From Cacajao melanocephalus (lineage: Eukaryota > Chordata > Mammalia > Primates > Pitheciidae): a stretch of DNA of 64,000 nucleotides. The stretch lies in the NCBI GenBank assembly GCA_963573385.1, contig CAUYLG010076827.1, positions 121,719 through 185,718 on the forward strand, read 5' to 3'. This document shows positions 38,637 through 51,075 of this stretch, one piece after another (position 1 is the first letter of the stretch; each line of letters starts with the position of its first letter). The notes beneath the pieces are model-generated. The model did not search any database. It was not told the origin of the DNA and worked only from the letters and a program-made list of their open reading frames with translations. Both the position numbers and the translations under genes were made by a program.

Positions 38637-38960
38637 GGACATTACATAGTAACAAAAATAAATTATACAGAACAAAATAAAAGAATCTCAAAAGAATTAT
38701 GTTTAACAAAAGGAGATTAGTCACTAAAGACTATCTACAATATGAATTTAATCCATATGACATTCTAGAAAAGGTGAAACTATAGAGACGGATAATAGAT
38801 GGGTAGAACATGAGAGAACTTTTTCGGGAGATGGAAATTTTCTGTATCTTGATTGTGGGGTGTTTACATAACTGTATATATCCTTCAAAACTCATCTATG
38901 TTTTAAAAGCATTAATTCTGTTGTGTATAATACTACCTCAACAAACTGGCATTTAAAACA

Positions 38961-41900
38961 TCCTACATTTGAATGACACGGCAGTACCAAGTCAAATTGC
39001 TGTAAACTGCTTACTCTCAGCGTCTACGGTTATCTCCTTGTGAACTGGAAACTGACAGTTTGTGGATGAGCACCATTCTGAGCATCACACTGTGAGGTGC
39101 ACTAATTTGAATGATATGGAATATACTTATATATATATATATGTATATGTGTGTATGTATATATATAGCTCCACAAAGTTAAGATGTTCCATAGCAAACT
39201 CTTACTAATTCTAAGCACTGATCCATTGACCTCTAGGAATCTGCAGACTGCACGCTGAGAATCATGACTGGGAAACAAAATATAACCTCTAACAACAGTA
39301 CCAAAGGCCCCTCCCACCCAGTGCTGGGCCAGCACCCCAGATTATCCACAGTTTGCTAAACATCACATGTCCTTGTCATAATATAGCGTATCTTCCTAAC
39401 ACTTGCCCCTCTCCTAAAGTAAGCTCTCATTGTCCTCTAAAGCTTCATGGAAGGATTTGGACTGTGAGATTCTTCCTCTGATCCTGAAGCATTAAATTTA
39501 CCTTTGTCTCCTTGTCACAAACATGCTGTACATATTTCTGTTAGCAACTATCACATCTATAAGTCTCTCTCCCCATCTAAACCTGAGAGTTCTGAGAAAA
39601 CAGTCCCCACACAATGTCATACACAGTACTAACTCCTCCATCAATGATTTTTAGACATGTATCTACGCTAATGAGAAGAACATGCACTTCCCATGTGGTG
39701 GATTGAGTCATTCTCACAGCACAAAGCTGAAGATCCAACAGTGAGAATGAAGGATGTCTCAGAGAAAAACAAAAAGAGCTGCAGTTCTGAAAAGCATAGT
39801 TTACACAATGCTCACAATTAAGGGTTGGGAAGATAAAGGTGTAGGGAACAAGAAAAAAAGCACTAAATGCTTCACTCATTGCTTGTTAACACTGAACACC
39901 AGTTTTACAGATGACAAATGTAAACAATCACAAAATGCTCAGAAGAAACAGCACTGAAGGGAATAAATGCCTTCTAAAAGGTGAATCTACATTCTATAAT
40001 GTTTGTCAAAATAGAAATATCAGAAACAATAAGAAATAAAGGTATGAATCCAACATTGATTTATCATAAAGTTACGGAAAGATAAATACATCTCCCATTT
40101 ACTATCTTCCTCTGAGCTAAGCCAGGGAGCTGCCAAGCACAGCAGTCCTGAAGAGGCCAGACCCATGCATGGAGTACAGGTGAGAAACATGGCTCAGGAA
40201 AAGGGTGAACCAATTTCATATAAAAGGGAGCCCCATGCTTGCCACTATGATGGCAGTCTAGGCTCCACTGTAATATGTCTCAGAGTCAAGGAGGACTTGC
40301 TTTACCAGCCTCATGTGGCCCAGCTTCTGAATGGAGCAGCAGAATAAGAGCGAGCAGAAGGAGCACCACCAGCTGGAAAGCACATCTGCAGAACACAGCG
40401 AGGGGAGGCTGGGCTGTCCTGTGTGGGGAGGTAAGCTGCACACTAGGAGGAAGTCTGATACGAGAGTTCATTTTGCATTCAAAATGGCCACGATAGATAG
40501 TTGGTCCTGCCATTCAATTGTTGCCACACAGAATGGCTTAAATCAATGAGTCTTAAAGTCATTACTCAGACTGGCCAATATCCAAGAATTCCACTGAAAA
40601 GATAAAAATAGTTACTTTCACGAATACAACTTCTAATTAATTGTCTTAGAAGGCTCACTGGAAAGCTACACTGCTAAAAGTTAGATGTTCTACAGCTGGT
40701 TTATTAGAAATGTTCCCTGGTCTAAGTGGATGATTGGCAGGACTACACTAAAAGGTTGATAGGGGAAAGAAGGTTGATGGTTGTGCTAGGGATATGCATG
40801 ACTCTGGAGCCTCAGTCCCATACGGCTGTCACTAGGGACAAATGGACACCATCTTCTGAAGACAGGAGACTGGCTCTACCTAAGAAGACCCAATGCTAAG
40901 GTGAGTGAGGGGGTCATTCCAGCGGGCACTTAAAATCCCACCACCTGTGTGTCAAAGCTTATGGACCAGACCTTCATTGGGAACAGAGAGCAACTGGACT
41001 CCAGCTGCCTACCACTGCCTACAAGCTTTCATTCTCATAATCATCCTGATAAAAAGTTTGCCTGTGACAATCAATTTTCATGGAGGGTTGCAAGAAAGGA
41101 TAGGGTGTCCATTTGCTGAGCTGTGTCAAATTTTACCTTTAAAACATTTTGTTTCTTCTGAATCGCACCCTTGCATTGTGTGATTGGCCTATTCCATTAG
41201 TAAGACAACCCTGGAGACTCCTGTGAAGGACATGACCACTCCATCATATAGTCTTCTGTAGGAAGCTTCAAGGAAATAAATTGATCTTAGATTTAATAAA
41301 ATGCCTTTGGATCTTAGAAACAGAAAAGCCTTCTTTCTCCTGAACAACCAGATTGTTTTTAATTTTACGGATGCCACGTGCTACATAACTGGTCAAAATT
41401 CACTTTCTAGTTTGGCCCCATGGGAGCTTAGAGGCAAACTTGCAGGTCACCTCTACAACTGCGCAAGTGTTCAGGGTACATTTCACTTTGTGACTCTTGC
41501 CCCAGTTTTATTTTCTTATCCACATTTCCTCTTTGCCCTGATTATCTCAACTATTTATTTTATCCGTGGGTATGTACTTTTATAAGGCACTTCAAATTCT
41601 TTATGGAAGAAAGTGAGCCATAAATACATAGACACTTAAAGGTATTGTCAGCCAAGGTAGGTATAATTTTCAGGTCTTTGGCACTCCTCAGCTGTAATTT
41701 GTTGCCAAGTACCCAGGCCTGACAGGGTTTTAAGGCAGTTTTTTTTTGTGTGTGTGTTTTTTTACCTGATTCCAAAACTAGAGAGTTCCAGTAAACTAGA
41801 GTCACTAGAGTATAAAATTCACTGTAGAGAAACATTCCCAATTAGACAGAATATGCAGGATTGGAAGCAGTTAGGCATTTCGACTAATGTAAGTCTGTAC

Positions 41901-42039
41901 AGCACTGAGCAGCCTATGCAGGAAAACTTTTTGTATTTATTACTGTTGAAAATCTTCCTAAGAGGGTGAGCCTACATACAGAAACAAAAGAATGTAAAAG
42001 AAGAATCCAGAGATGGGAAAGTTTAAAAAAAAAGGAGAG
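38961..42039. other. long stretch of unique intronic sequence
   Basis: No gene or clear interspersed repeat apart from the TA tract at 39128-39168. 40090-40460 is GC-richer with GGGGAGGTAAGC, which resembles a splice donor, but I found no matching acceptor plus coding pattern. Confidence 0.4.
39128..39168. repeat. TA/TG microsatellite
   Basis: Interrupted TA run with GTGTG insert. Confidence 0.92.
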
Positions 42040-43639
<1,600 letters not shown>

Positions 43640-45365
43640 CCACATACTAATATCCCTTATAAACACAAATGTAAACTCCTGAACAAATTACTAGCAAACC
43701 AAATTTAGCAGCATATGAAAAGGATCGTATACCATGATCAAATGGATTTATCCCAGGAATGCAAGCAAGAACGGTTCAAAATATAAAAATCAATCAATGT
43801 AATAAACCATAATCATAGAATAAAGGAAATAAAACTCACATAACCATCTCAATTGATACAGTGAATGTATCTGACAAAATCCAACACCCTTTCATGATAA
43901 AAATATTCAGTAAACCAGGGAAACAAGTCAATGCCCTCAACAAAATAAAGGCTATGTATGAAAAACCCATAGCCAACATCATACTCAGTGGTGAGAGTTG
44001 AAAGCTTTTCACTCATTCCACTTAGATAAATTTCACTTAGATCGGGAATAAGACAAAGATGCTCATAGTCACCACTACTAGTCAAATAGTACTAAAAGTT
44101 TTAACCGGAGAAATTAGGCAAGAAAAAGAAATAAAAGATACCTAATTGAAAAAGAAAAGGTAAAATTATCTCTATTTGCAGATGACATAATTTTGTACTT
44201 AGAAAGCCCTGAAGAATACACACACACAAAAAAACTGTCTGAACTGATAGACAAATTCAGTAAAGTTTCATGATACAAAATCAACATATACAAATCTTGC
44301 ACATATTTGCATTTCTACACACTAGCGATGAACAACCTGAAAAGGAAATTAAGAAAACAATTTGAGTTACAAAAGCATCAAAAATAAAGTACTTAGAAAT
44401 AAATGTAACAAGAGGCAAAAGACCTGTACATTGAAAACTATAAAATGTTAGTGAGAGAATTTTAGGAAGATATACAAATGGCCATTAAGCTCATGAAAAG
44501 ATAGTCAGCATTATTAGTCTTCAGGGAAATACAAATACGAACCCCAATGAGATATCACTTCACATCTACTACGATGGTTATAATAATGAAAATCATCATA
44601 AAAAGTGTTGAGAAGGATGTGGAGAAACTGAAACCCTGAGCATTGCTGTTAAGAATGTAAACTAGTGCAGCTGCTGTGGAAAGTAGTTTGGCAGTTTCTC
44701 AGAAAGTTAAACATGGATTTGACCATATGACCCAACAATTCTCTCTCTCAAACTGTGTGTGTGTGTGCATGCATGTGTGTATATGTATATGTGTTATATA
44801 TATGTATATATGCCTCTGTGTGTGTGTGTGTGTGTATGTGTGTGTGTGTGTATCTCTAAAAGAACTGAGTAACAAAGCTCAGACACTTGTACAACAATGT
44901 TCATTAACAGCATCATTTGCAATAGTCCCAAGGTAGAAACAACTCAAGTGTCTGTCAACAGATGAATGGATAAACAAAATATGTTACTTACATAGAATGG
45001 AATATTATTCGACCCTAAAAAGGAATGAAGTTCTGATACATGCTACAGCATGGATGAACCTCAAAAACAGTATAATAAGTGAAAGAAGCCAGGAGAAAAA
45101 AGTCTATGATTTCCTTTATATGAAATATCTAGAACAGTAAGCAAATTAGAGGTTAGTAGGGATTGGAGAGAGAATGGAATGGAGCGTTACTGCTTAATGG
45201 GTATAGAGTTTCTGTTTGAGGTGATGAAAATATTTTGGAGATTGACAGTGGGGATGGTTGCACAACATTGTAAATGTTATTAACGCCACTGAATTGTACA
45301 CTTAAAATGGCTTAACTGGCTGATTTTATATTATGCAACATTTATCACATAAAAATAAAATTTCA
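43640..45365 (+). repeat. L1M copy (ORF2 RT region plus 3' end)
   Basis: Ordered ORF2 text includes ACCATGATCAAATGGATTTA, TTCATGATAAAAATATTCAG and, at 44172, a segment still translating LFADDIILYLE, the catalytic FADD motif of reverse transcriptase. A deletion near 44465 joins RT to the 3' end (GAGAAGGATGTGGAGAAAC; AATTGTACACTTAAAATGG). Many stops elsewhere, so inactive. Confidence 0.93.
44754..44853. repeat. TG/TA microsatellite inside L1M
   Basis: About 100 bp of interrupted TG and TA units lie within the L1 3' region. Confidence 0.95.
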
Positions 45366-45959
45366 AAGGTTATAGATATTTAAAAGTTTGAAGAAAGTTT
45401 TTGTGTGTTCTTCACTTTCTGAAAGGAGAACAATATACATGTATTTTTTCTCATTACCACATCTGTCTCTGAAAACACTGAGCTATACTAATTGAGCCAT
45501 TATACCACCAATTATTTCAATGGACTTTAGCTTTTTCTCTCATAAAATGAAGAACAGCAGTGATAGGGTATCTCGAGTTCCTCCCGGCTCTAAACAGTAT
45601 ATGATTTGGCTCAGTTTAGAAACAGTTAACTGGGGTTCTATTCTAAATCTCCTTTAATGAAATATGAACTACTGCAGAATAATTTCGCTTAAAGTTTAAC
45701 CGCATAACAAAAGATACCTACCAACTGCTCTCTCTCCTCTGGCCACCTGGTCCCCTTTATGACTTGAGACAGGCAGGTATGCTCAATGTCACACCCCTTT
45801 GGGGCAGTAATGTCCAGGGGGAACGGTCTTCCCTTCAGCTGTTTCAGGTCCGTGTTTGAATGTCCCCTTCTCAGTGAGGCCTCCTGGCCATCCACTTTAA
45901 GATTGTAAACCTCCCCATCAATCCACTCTCCCGAATGCTCTCAACTCTGCCTTCTCTCC
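45366..45959. other. anonymous intronic sequence
   Basis: No gene recognised. 45720-45900 contains a 68-codon minus-strand frame without family similarity. Confidence 0.4.
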
Positions 45960-46145
45960 TCAGAAAATATCACCTTCTAATATGCTACAGCCTTTTCATT
46001 TACTTACTGTTACTTTCAGACCCCCCTACTAGCCTGCAGTGCCTGAGGGCAGCATCTTCACTGGTTTTCGTCACTGATACATCTTGAGTGGCTGGAGCAC
46101 TGTCATACAACAGGTGCTCAGTAAATATTTGCAAAGAAATGACAA
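45960..46145 (+). repeat. L2 LINE 3' end
   Basis: CCTGAGGGCAGCATCTTCAC, GATACATCTTGAGTGGCTGG and CAACAGGTGCTCAGTAAATA follow the L2 end. Confidence 0.72.
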
Positions 46146-46799
46146 AATGGTATGGTAAGAAAGGTTTCAAGATTTCCCCACTTTTTAGTTTACTGACTTA
46201 ATTTGAATGGATAATATTACGAAGAATTTCATACTTTAAGTTTCCAATACAAGTGATGACTTTCTTTAATTTTATATCCCTGAGAGATTGTATCTATCAT
46301 ATTATAAAGTGATATTTAACAATAGTGATATCAGAGATGCCATTTCTGAAAAGATATCTCAGAAAGGACAGAATTGGAACAAAGTAACAATAGAAAAAAA
46401 TAATAATATTCTATTCACTGACCCCTGCCTTCATCACCATTCACTGAGCTCTGCTGTACACAGGGCGCCAGCAAGCACAGGGTTGCAAGTCCCCTGAGGC
46501 CCAGGATCGTATTGCCACTTCTGCTTCACCATTCTGTCTATTTTATTTTCTTCCCCAATGACTGAGCTCTGGAAATGCAAACAGCCCCTGCATCCTCAGG
46601 TTTCTCCTCATAGACTGTTTTGTTATAAAGCCAAGAAACAAGTGAAACGCTTAAACAATTACACATTGGAAAAAAAGGTTTTGTATTATTTTAAGGATAT
46701 ATTTTCCTTCCTTGTCAAAAGGGTTGACTTATAGGAATTCTTCAACTTAATGAACTCACGTTTCCCAAATAACTGCTACAAGGAACACTAAAACAACCT

Positions 46800-47015
46800 A
46801 GCAATTAACATTCATATTTTATAGAACTTCACCCATGATAAAGAACTTCACCTATATTATCTTGAGTTTCATCCTCACACTGCTCCTATGGGAAATGTCA
46901 AACTGCTATCAGCTATGTTGAAAAGATAAACACCATTTAAACAAGATCATGTAGACATTGGGACTTGAATCTATCTTTCGACTTTAAGTCTACACCCAGT
47001 GAATGTTCCCCTAGA
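46800..47015 (-). repeat. MIR SINE fragment
   Basis: TATTATCTTGAGTTTCATCC, AAGATCATGTAGACATTGGG and CTTGAATCTATCTTTCGAC are reverse-strand MIR blocks, well diverged. Confidence 0.6.
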
Positions 47016-48297
47016 TTCATACTAAAGCATTAACTGAGAAGGGCTATGTTCAAGGTATTTCAAAACATCAGAAAGTGCTACCGACCCCTGTGCACTCTCT
47101 ATGTTGTCACTGCTGATTTTCTGGTTGACCATGACTATTCTATGAAAGCCAGTAAAATGGTTTGTGTAAGTGGGTGCTCACATATACCAGTAGATTTCTC
47201 TTCTGAATGTTGGGTTTTATCACTCCAAAATGCCTTTCACACTGGATTTGACTGTAATATACACACAGACCTACTGAGTGAACTGATGGGGCTAGTATTT
47301 AGCAGTGGTACTGAACAAAGGCTTCCACATCCCTTGATTGTTAGCTACAGTGATGGACACACAGGAATAAAAGCACTCTTGTATCCCGGCGAGACACTGC
47401 ACATCTGGAGGCAGGCCCAGAAAGGCCAGCACAGCTAGTAAATTCTGATTTCTTCTCTTCCAAACATGGATGTAGTCCTTCAACCCCTGCTTTCCAGTCA
47501 CAGTACTTGAAGTGCTTCCTCGGAGACTCGCCACCGGATGACTGACTTTCCAAGCTGTGCCCAAAGATCGATCTCCTGCCTGAAAAATTTCTCCAGTGGT
47601 ATATATCCTTGGCCCCAACACTCTGTCAACAAGTGCTTCACCTAATCCAAAGGCAGACCTCTCTTTTAAAAGAAAGCTTTCCATGGCATGCAGCAGACCA
47701 TGGATGAGAGTCTCTGGGTCTTAAAAGCAATGTTCTTTAATACGGTCTGAGCTGGATGGCATTCTTATCAACTTACTGCGAAAAACTTTCACATCCATCT
47801 GAAAAAAACTCACTTTAGACTATCCTCTTTCCTTCCTGAGTCCTAGATTTTGGTTCTCTGGAGTTTAATGAAGAAAACGGCAGTGTCTGAAGCACATACT
47901 AGTGAGCAGTGCATCGAGCAATTCCCAGTGGTCTTGCACAGTGAGAATCCTCCTGACATGGAATGTGTAGAAAGTGTTGGTCCCTCTTTCTCTGCAGTTT
48001 GAACAGTGATACACCACTCCCTGTAGGGGCTGGACACCCACCCCCCAACCATTTTCCAGGACTGGTTGAGGGGAGAACATGGCCAATGAGATCTGAGTGA
48101 TATAAAATATAAGATATAAGTGAAAATCTGCTAGGATGCTCATAGCCAAGAGTTTCTTTTCAGATAAAAGGCCCTTCTGAATGGCTTCCTTCTTTCTTCC
48201 CACATTAGATGCTATCACTCAAGAATACACTGCCTGGAGCTGCAGTAGCCAACATGTGTTCAGGAGCAAAAAGTTGGAGGTCAGTAGCCTTGTATTT
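47016..48297. other. unique intronic sequence
   Basis: Two overlapping 130-codon open frames exist on opposite strands (47046-47438 plus, 47292-47684 minus). Neither has a recognisable domain or splice context. GC content here is somewhat higher than nearby. Confidence 0.4.
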
Positions 48298-48640
48298 ATA
48301 TGGACATTTATTAATATTTATAATCTATGTATAAATTACCTATGTATAAATTACATATGTATATAATTATATATGTATTCATTACATAGTTATACATAGA
48401 TTATAAATATATATCTACTGATATATTTATATAAGTATAAATATATATCTGTTGATATATTTGTAAATATATCTCTATATATTAACATATTTACATCAAT
48501 ATTAATATAATTATTGAAAATATATAGTTATATATTTGATATTAATACAAATATATATTGATATAGTTATTGTTATATATATTTTATATTTATAAGTATG
48601 TCAATAAATGTATTTTTTATATATTATAATAATTTATCAA
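48298..48640. repeat. AT-rich low-complexity tract with near-palindrome
   Basis: About 340 bp of almost pure A/T. It includes a perfect 19-bp inverted repeat (48315-48333 against 48391-48409) with partly complementary loop sequence, and a tandem duplication of about 34 bp (TATAAATATATATCT at 48402 and 48436). Confidence 0.9.
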
Positions 48641-49015
48641 GCCATCTGAGAGTAGGTTGCATACATCATTCTCCTTTACTACTGAATACTTCTGTGTATA
48701 CCTCCCAAGAACAAAGATATTCTCTTATACACATCCATAGTACAGTTACCAAATTCACGATATTTCACATGGATGCAATAACCCCACCTTATCTGCAATC
48801 CATATTCAAATTTTGCAAATTTTGCCAATCATGTCCTTGTAGCATTTTTTTCCCTCTCATTCAGGATCCAGTCAAGGATCACATATTGTACTTACGTATC
48901 ATGTCTCTTTAGTCTTTATTAGTCTTGGACCATTCCCTAGCTTTCCTTTGTCTTATAAGACATTGACATTTTAGAGAATCCTAGCAGGTTGTTTTAGAGA
49001 AATGTTCCTCAATTT
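48641..49015. other. intronic sequence
   Basis: Resembles an old L1 3' region in places (CATATTCAAATTTTGCAAATT, GGATCCAGTCAAGGATCACA) but not clearly assignable. Confidence 0.35.
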
Positions 49016-49374
<359 letters not shown>

Positions 49375-49454
49375 CTACAAAAGTTTGATGTCCTTCTCCA
49401 GGTGACACATCTGGAGACCCTGACACTCACCTATCCATTTCAGAGCTCCTCTAG

Positions 49455-49880
49455 ATCATTTATTTTCTGCTGCGAAACAAACCACCCCAAAAGTTACTGG
49501 TTTAAAACAACAACTATTCACTGATCTCCATGTTGGTTGGCACTTTGGGCTTAGGTGGAAAGTTCTTCAGCTCTCAAGTGGGTTTACTCACACATATGTG
49601 GCCTGCTGGAACTCACATGTCTGGTGTTGGCTGCCTGCTGGCTGGGGCGCTTCAGTTCTCTCACATCATCCAACCAGCTAGCTTGGGCTCATTTATGTGG
49701 TGGTTGCAGAGTTCTAATTGCAGCAAGAGAGGAAACCCCAGGGTGCAATCACCTTTCAAGCATCTGTTTTCATCATGTTTGCTACTCTCCTGACCAGCCA
49801 AAGCAAGTCACAGGACCAAGTCAGATTCGAGAGGCAGAGAGAGGCTGTCTACTCCACCATTAAAAAGGCCGTGAGAAGCC
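49455..49880 (-). mobile_element. diverged MLT1-like LTR
   Basis: TTTATTTTCTGCTGCGAAAC, TGGTTTAAAACAACAACTATT, CTCACATCATCC and GCAAGTCACAGGACC resemble the reverse complement of MLT-type LTRs. Boundaries are approximate. Confidence 0.5.
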
Positions 49881-50184
49881 ATTAAAGTTTGCTTATGCTG
49901 CAAAGCCTGTTCAATTGCTTTATTCTAATATTCATTTGCTCATTCAACTGATACTTACTGTGAATTGTTTTTGTACAAAAAAATGTGACATGATTTCTGG
50001 CAAACAATACCATATAAAGGAAGGAGAAAGAAAGAGACATTCACTTGCTCACCACGAGTCAGAAAACATGACCTCATTAATTGTCACATCAACTCTGTTA
50101 GGTCACTATCACTAGCTCCATTTTACAGGTAAGAAAACCAAAGTTTACAGGGTTTAATTAATTTGTCCTACATTATACAGCTAT

Positions 50185-50690
50185 CTAGGAATACTTTTGG
50201 CTGCAAGCAACAGAAAACTCTATTAAAAGTGATCTAAATAAGAGACATTTAATTTCCATAAAAGGGATTCTGATGATAGGCATTTCCAGATTTGGTACAG
50301 GAGCTTGAGGATGCCACTGAAGACCCTTGCTCTTTTTATCTTTCTGCTCCAACATCCTTAGCAGGTTGGCTTCCATCATTATTAGGATGATCTCATAACT
50401 ACAAAATGGCTTGTAGATCTCCAGTCATTGTATATCAGGCAGGAGGAAAACAGAAACAGTTCCAGTGGGCATGACTTACATACCTGTTGCTTTTACGAGG
50501 AAACAAAACCTTTCCCAAGGGTCCTCAAATGCTTACATTTCATTTCCCCAAAATGGTTTGCTTGGCTACCCTTAGATTTAAAGAATATGAAGAGCATAAC
50601 TGCCTGGCTTTTCAAAATTCTCAAGTGGGATGTACACAAGGACAAATGGTGCTAGGACTGCCACTGAGTTAGTCAACCAACAGCAAGCAA
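50185..50690 (+). repeat. old interspersed repeat, family uncertain
   Basis: TTTTGGCTGCAAGCAACAGA, TTAAAAGTGATCTAAATAAG, TTTTTATCTTTCTGCTCC and ACTACAAAATGGCTTG are blocks I associate with a mammalian-wide repeat, probably an LTR or DNA transposon. I cannot name it with confidence. Confidence 0.5.
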
Positions 50691-50928
50691 ATGCTAAATC
50701 TGGGATGTGAACCTAGGTATGTGTAACTCCATAGTTCATGCCTTCAAGGGATGTATACTTTCAAAGCAAAGAGAGAAAGACTGATAAATGCATATGCAAA
50801 TCAGTGCCATGAGTGACAGAAATTAGATTCTATGGGATGACAGAAGAAGAGGTCACTTTAAACATCCTGAACAAGGATGTTTTGGAAAAGTGAGTCAAGT
50901 GTGGTCTCAAATGATGTGTAGGGGATTT

Positions 50929-51075
50929 AAAAATGAGCTAGACACAAAGACATGTATGTACCTGTAGTCCCAGCTACTCAGTAGGCTAAAGTGGGAGGAT
51001 CACTTGAGCCCAGGAGTTCAAATCCAGCCTTGGCAACAGAGTGAAACCTCCATCTCTTAAAAAAAAAAAATACAA
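50929..51075 (+). repeat. Alu monomer (7SL-derived) or internally deleted Alu
   Basis: Only one arm is present (GTAGTCCCAGCTACTCAGTAG, GGATCACTTGAGCCCAGGAG). It then jumps to CAGCCTTGGCAACAGAGTG and the A-tail, lacking the GCAGTGAGCT...GCACT part. Confidence 0.85.

Larger units (their letters stand above)
37026..38960 (+). repeat. L1M 3' end, split by three insertions
   Basis: L1 pieces read through the younger insertions: GGTGGGAATGACAAAGCC, ACAGCAATTCCGTTTCTAAG, AACATATGTGCACTGGAAG, AAACTGTGGTATATTCATAC, then after the last LTR ACATAGTAACAAAAATAAAT, AACTATAGAGACGGATAATAG and TGATTGTGGGG. It joins the endonuclease fragment to its left with most of ORF2 missing. Confidence 0.8.

Noticed and set aside
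40090..40460. Possible exon with donor-like GAGGTAAGC
   Set aside because: No acceptor plus coding frame pair could be defended, and it lies on the opposite strand to FARS2.
47046..47684. Overlapping 130-codon open frames on both strands
   Set aside because: No recognisable domain, no convincing splice or promoter context, and stretches of this length occur by chance in GC-richer DNA.
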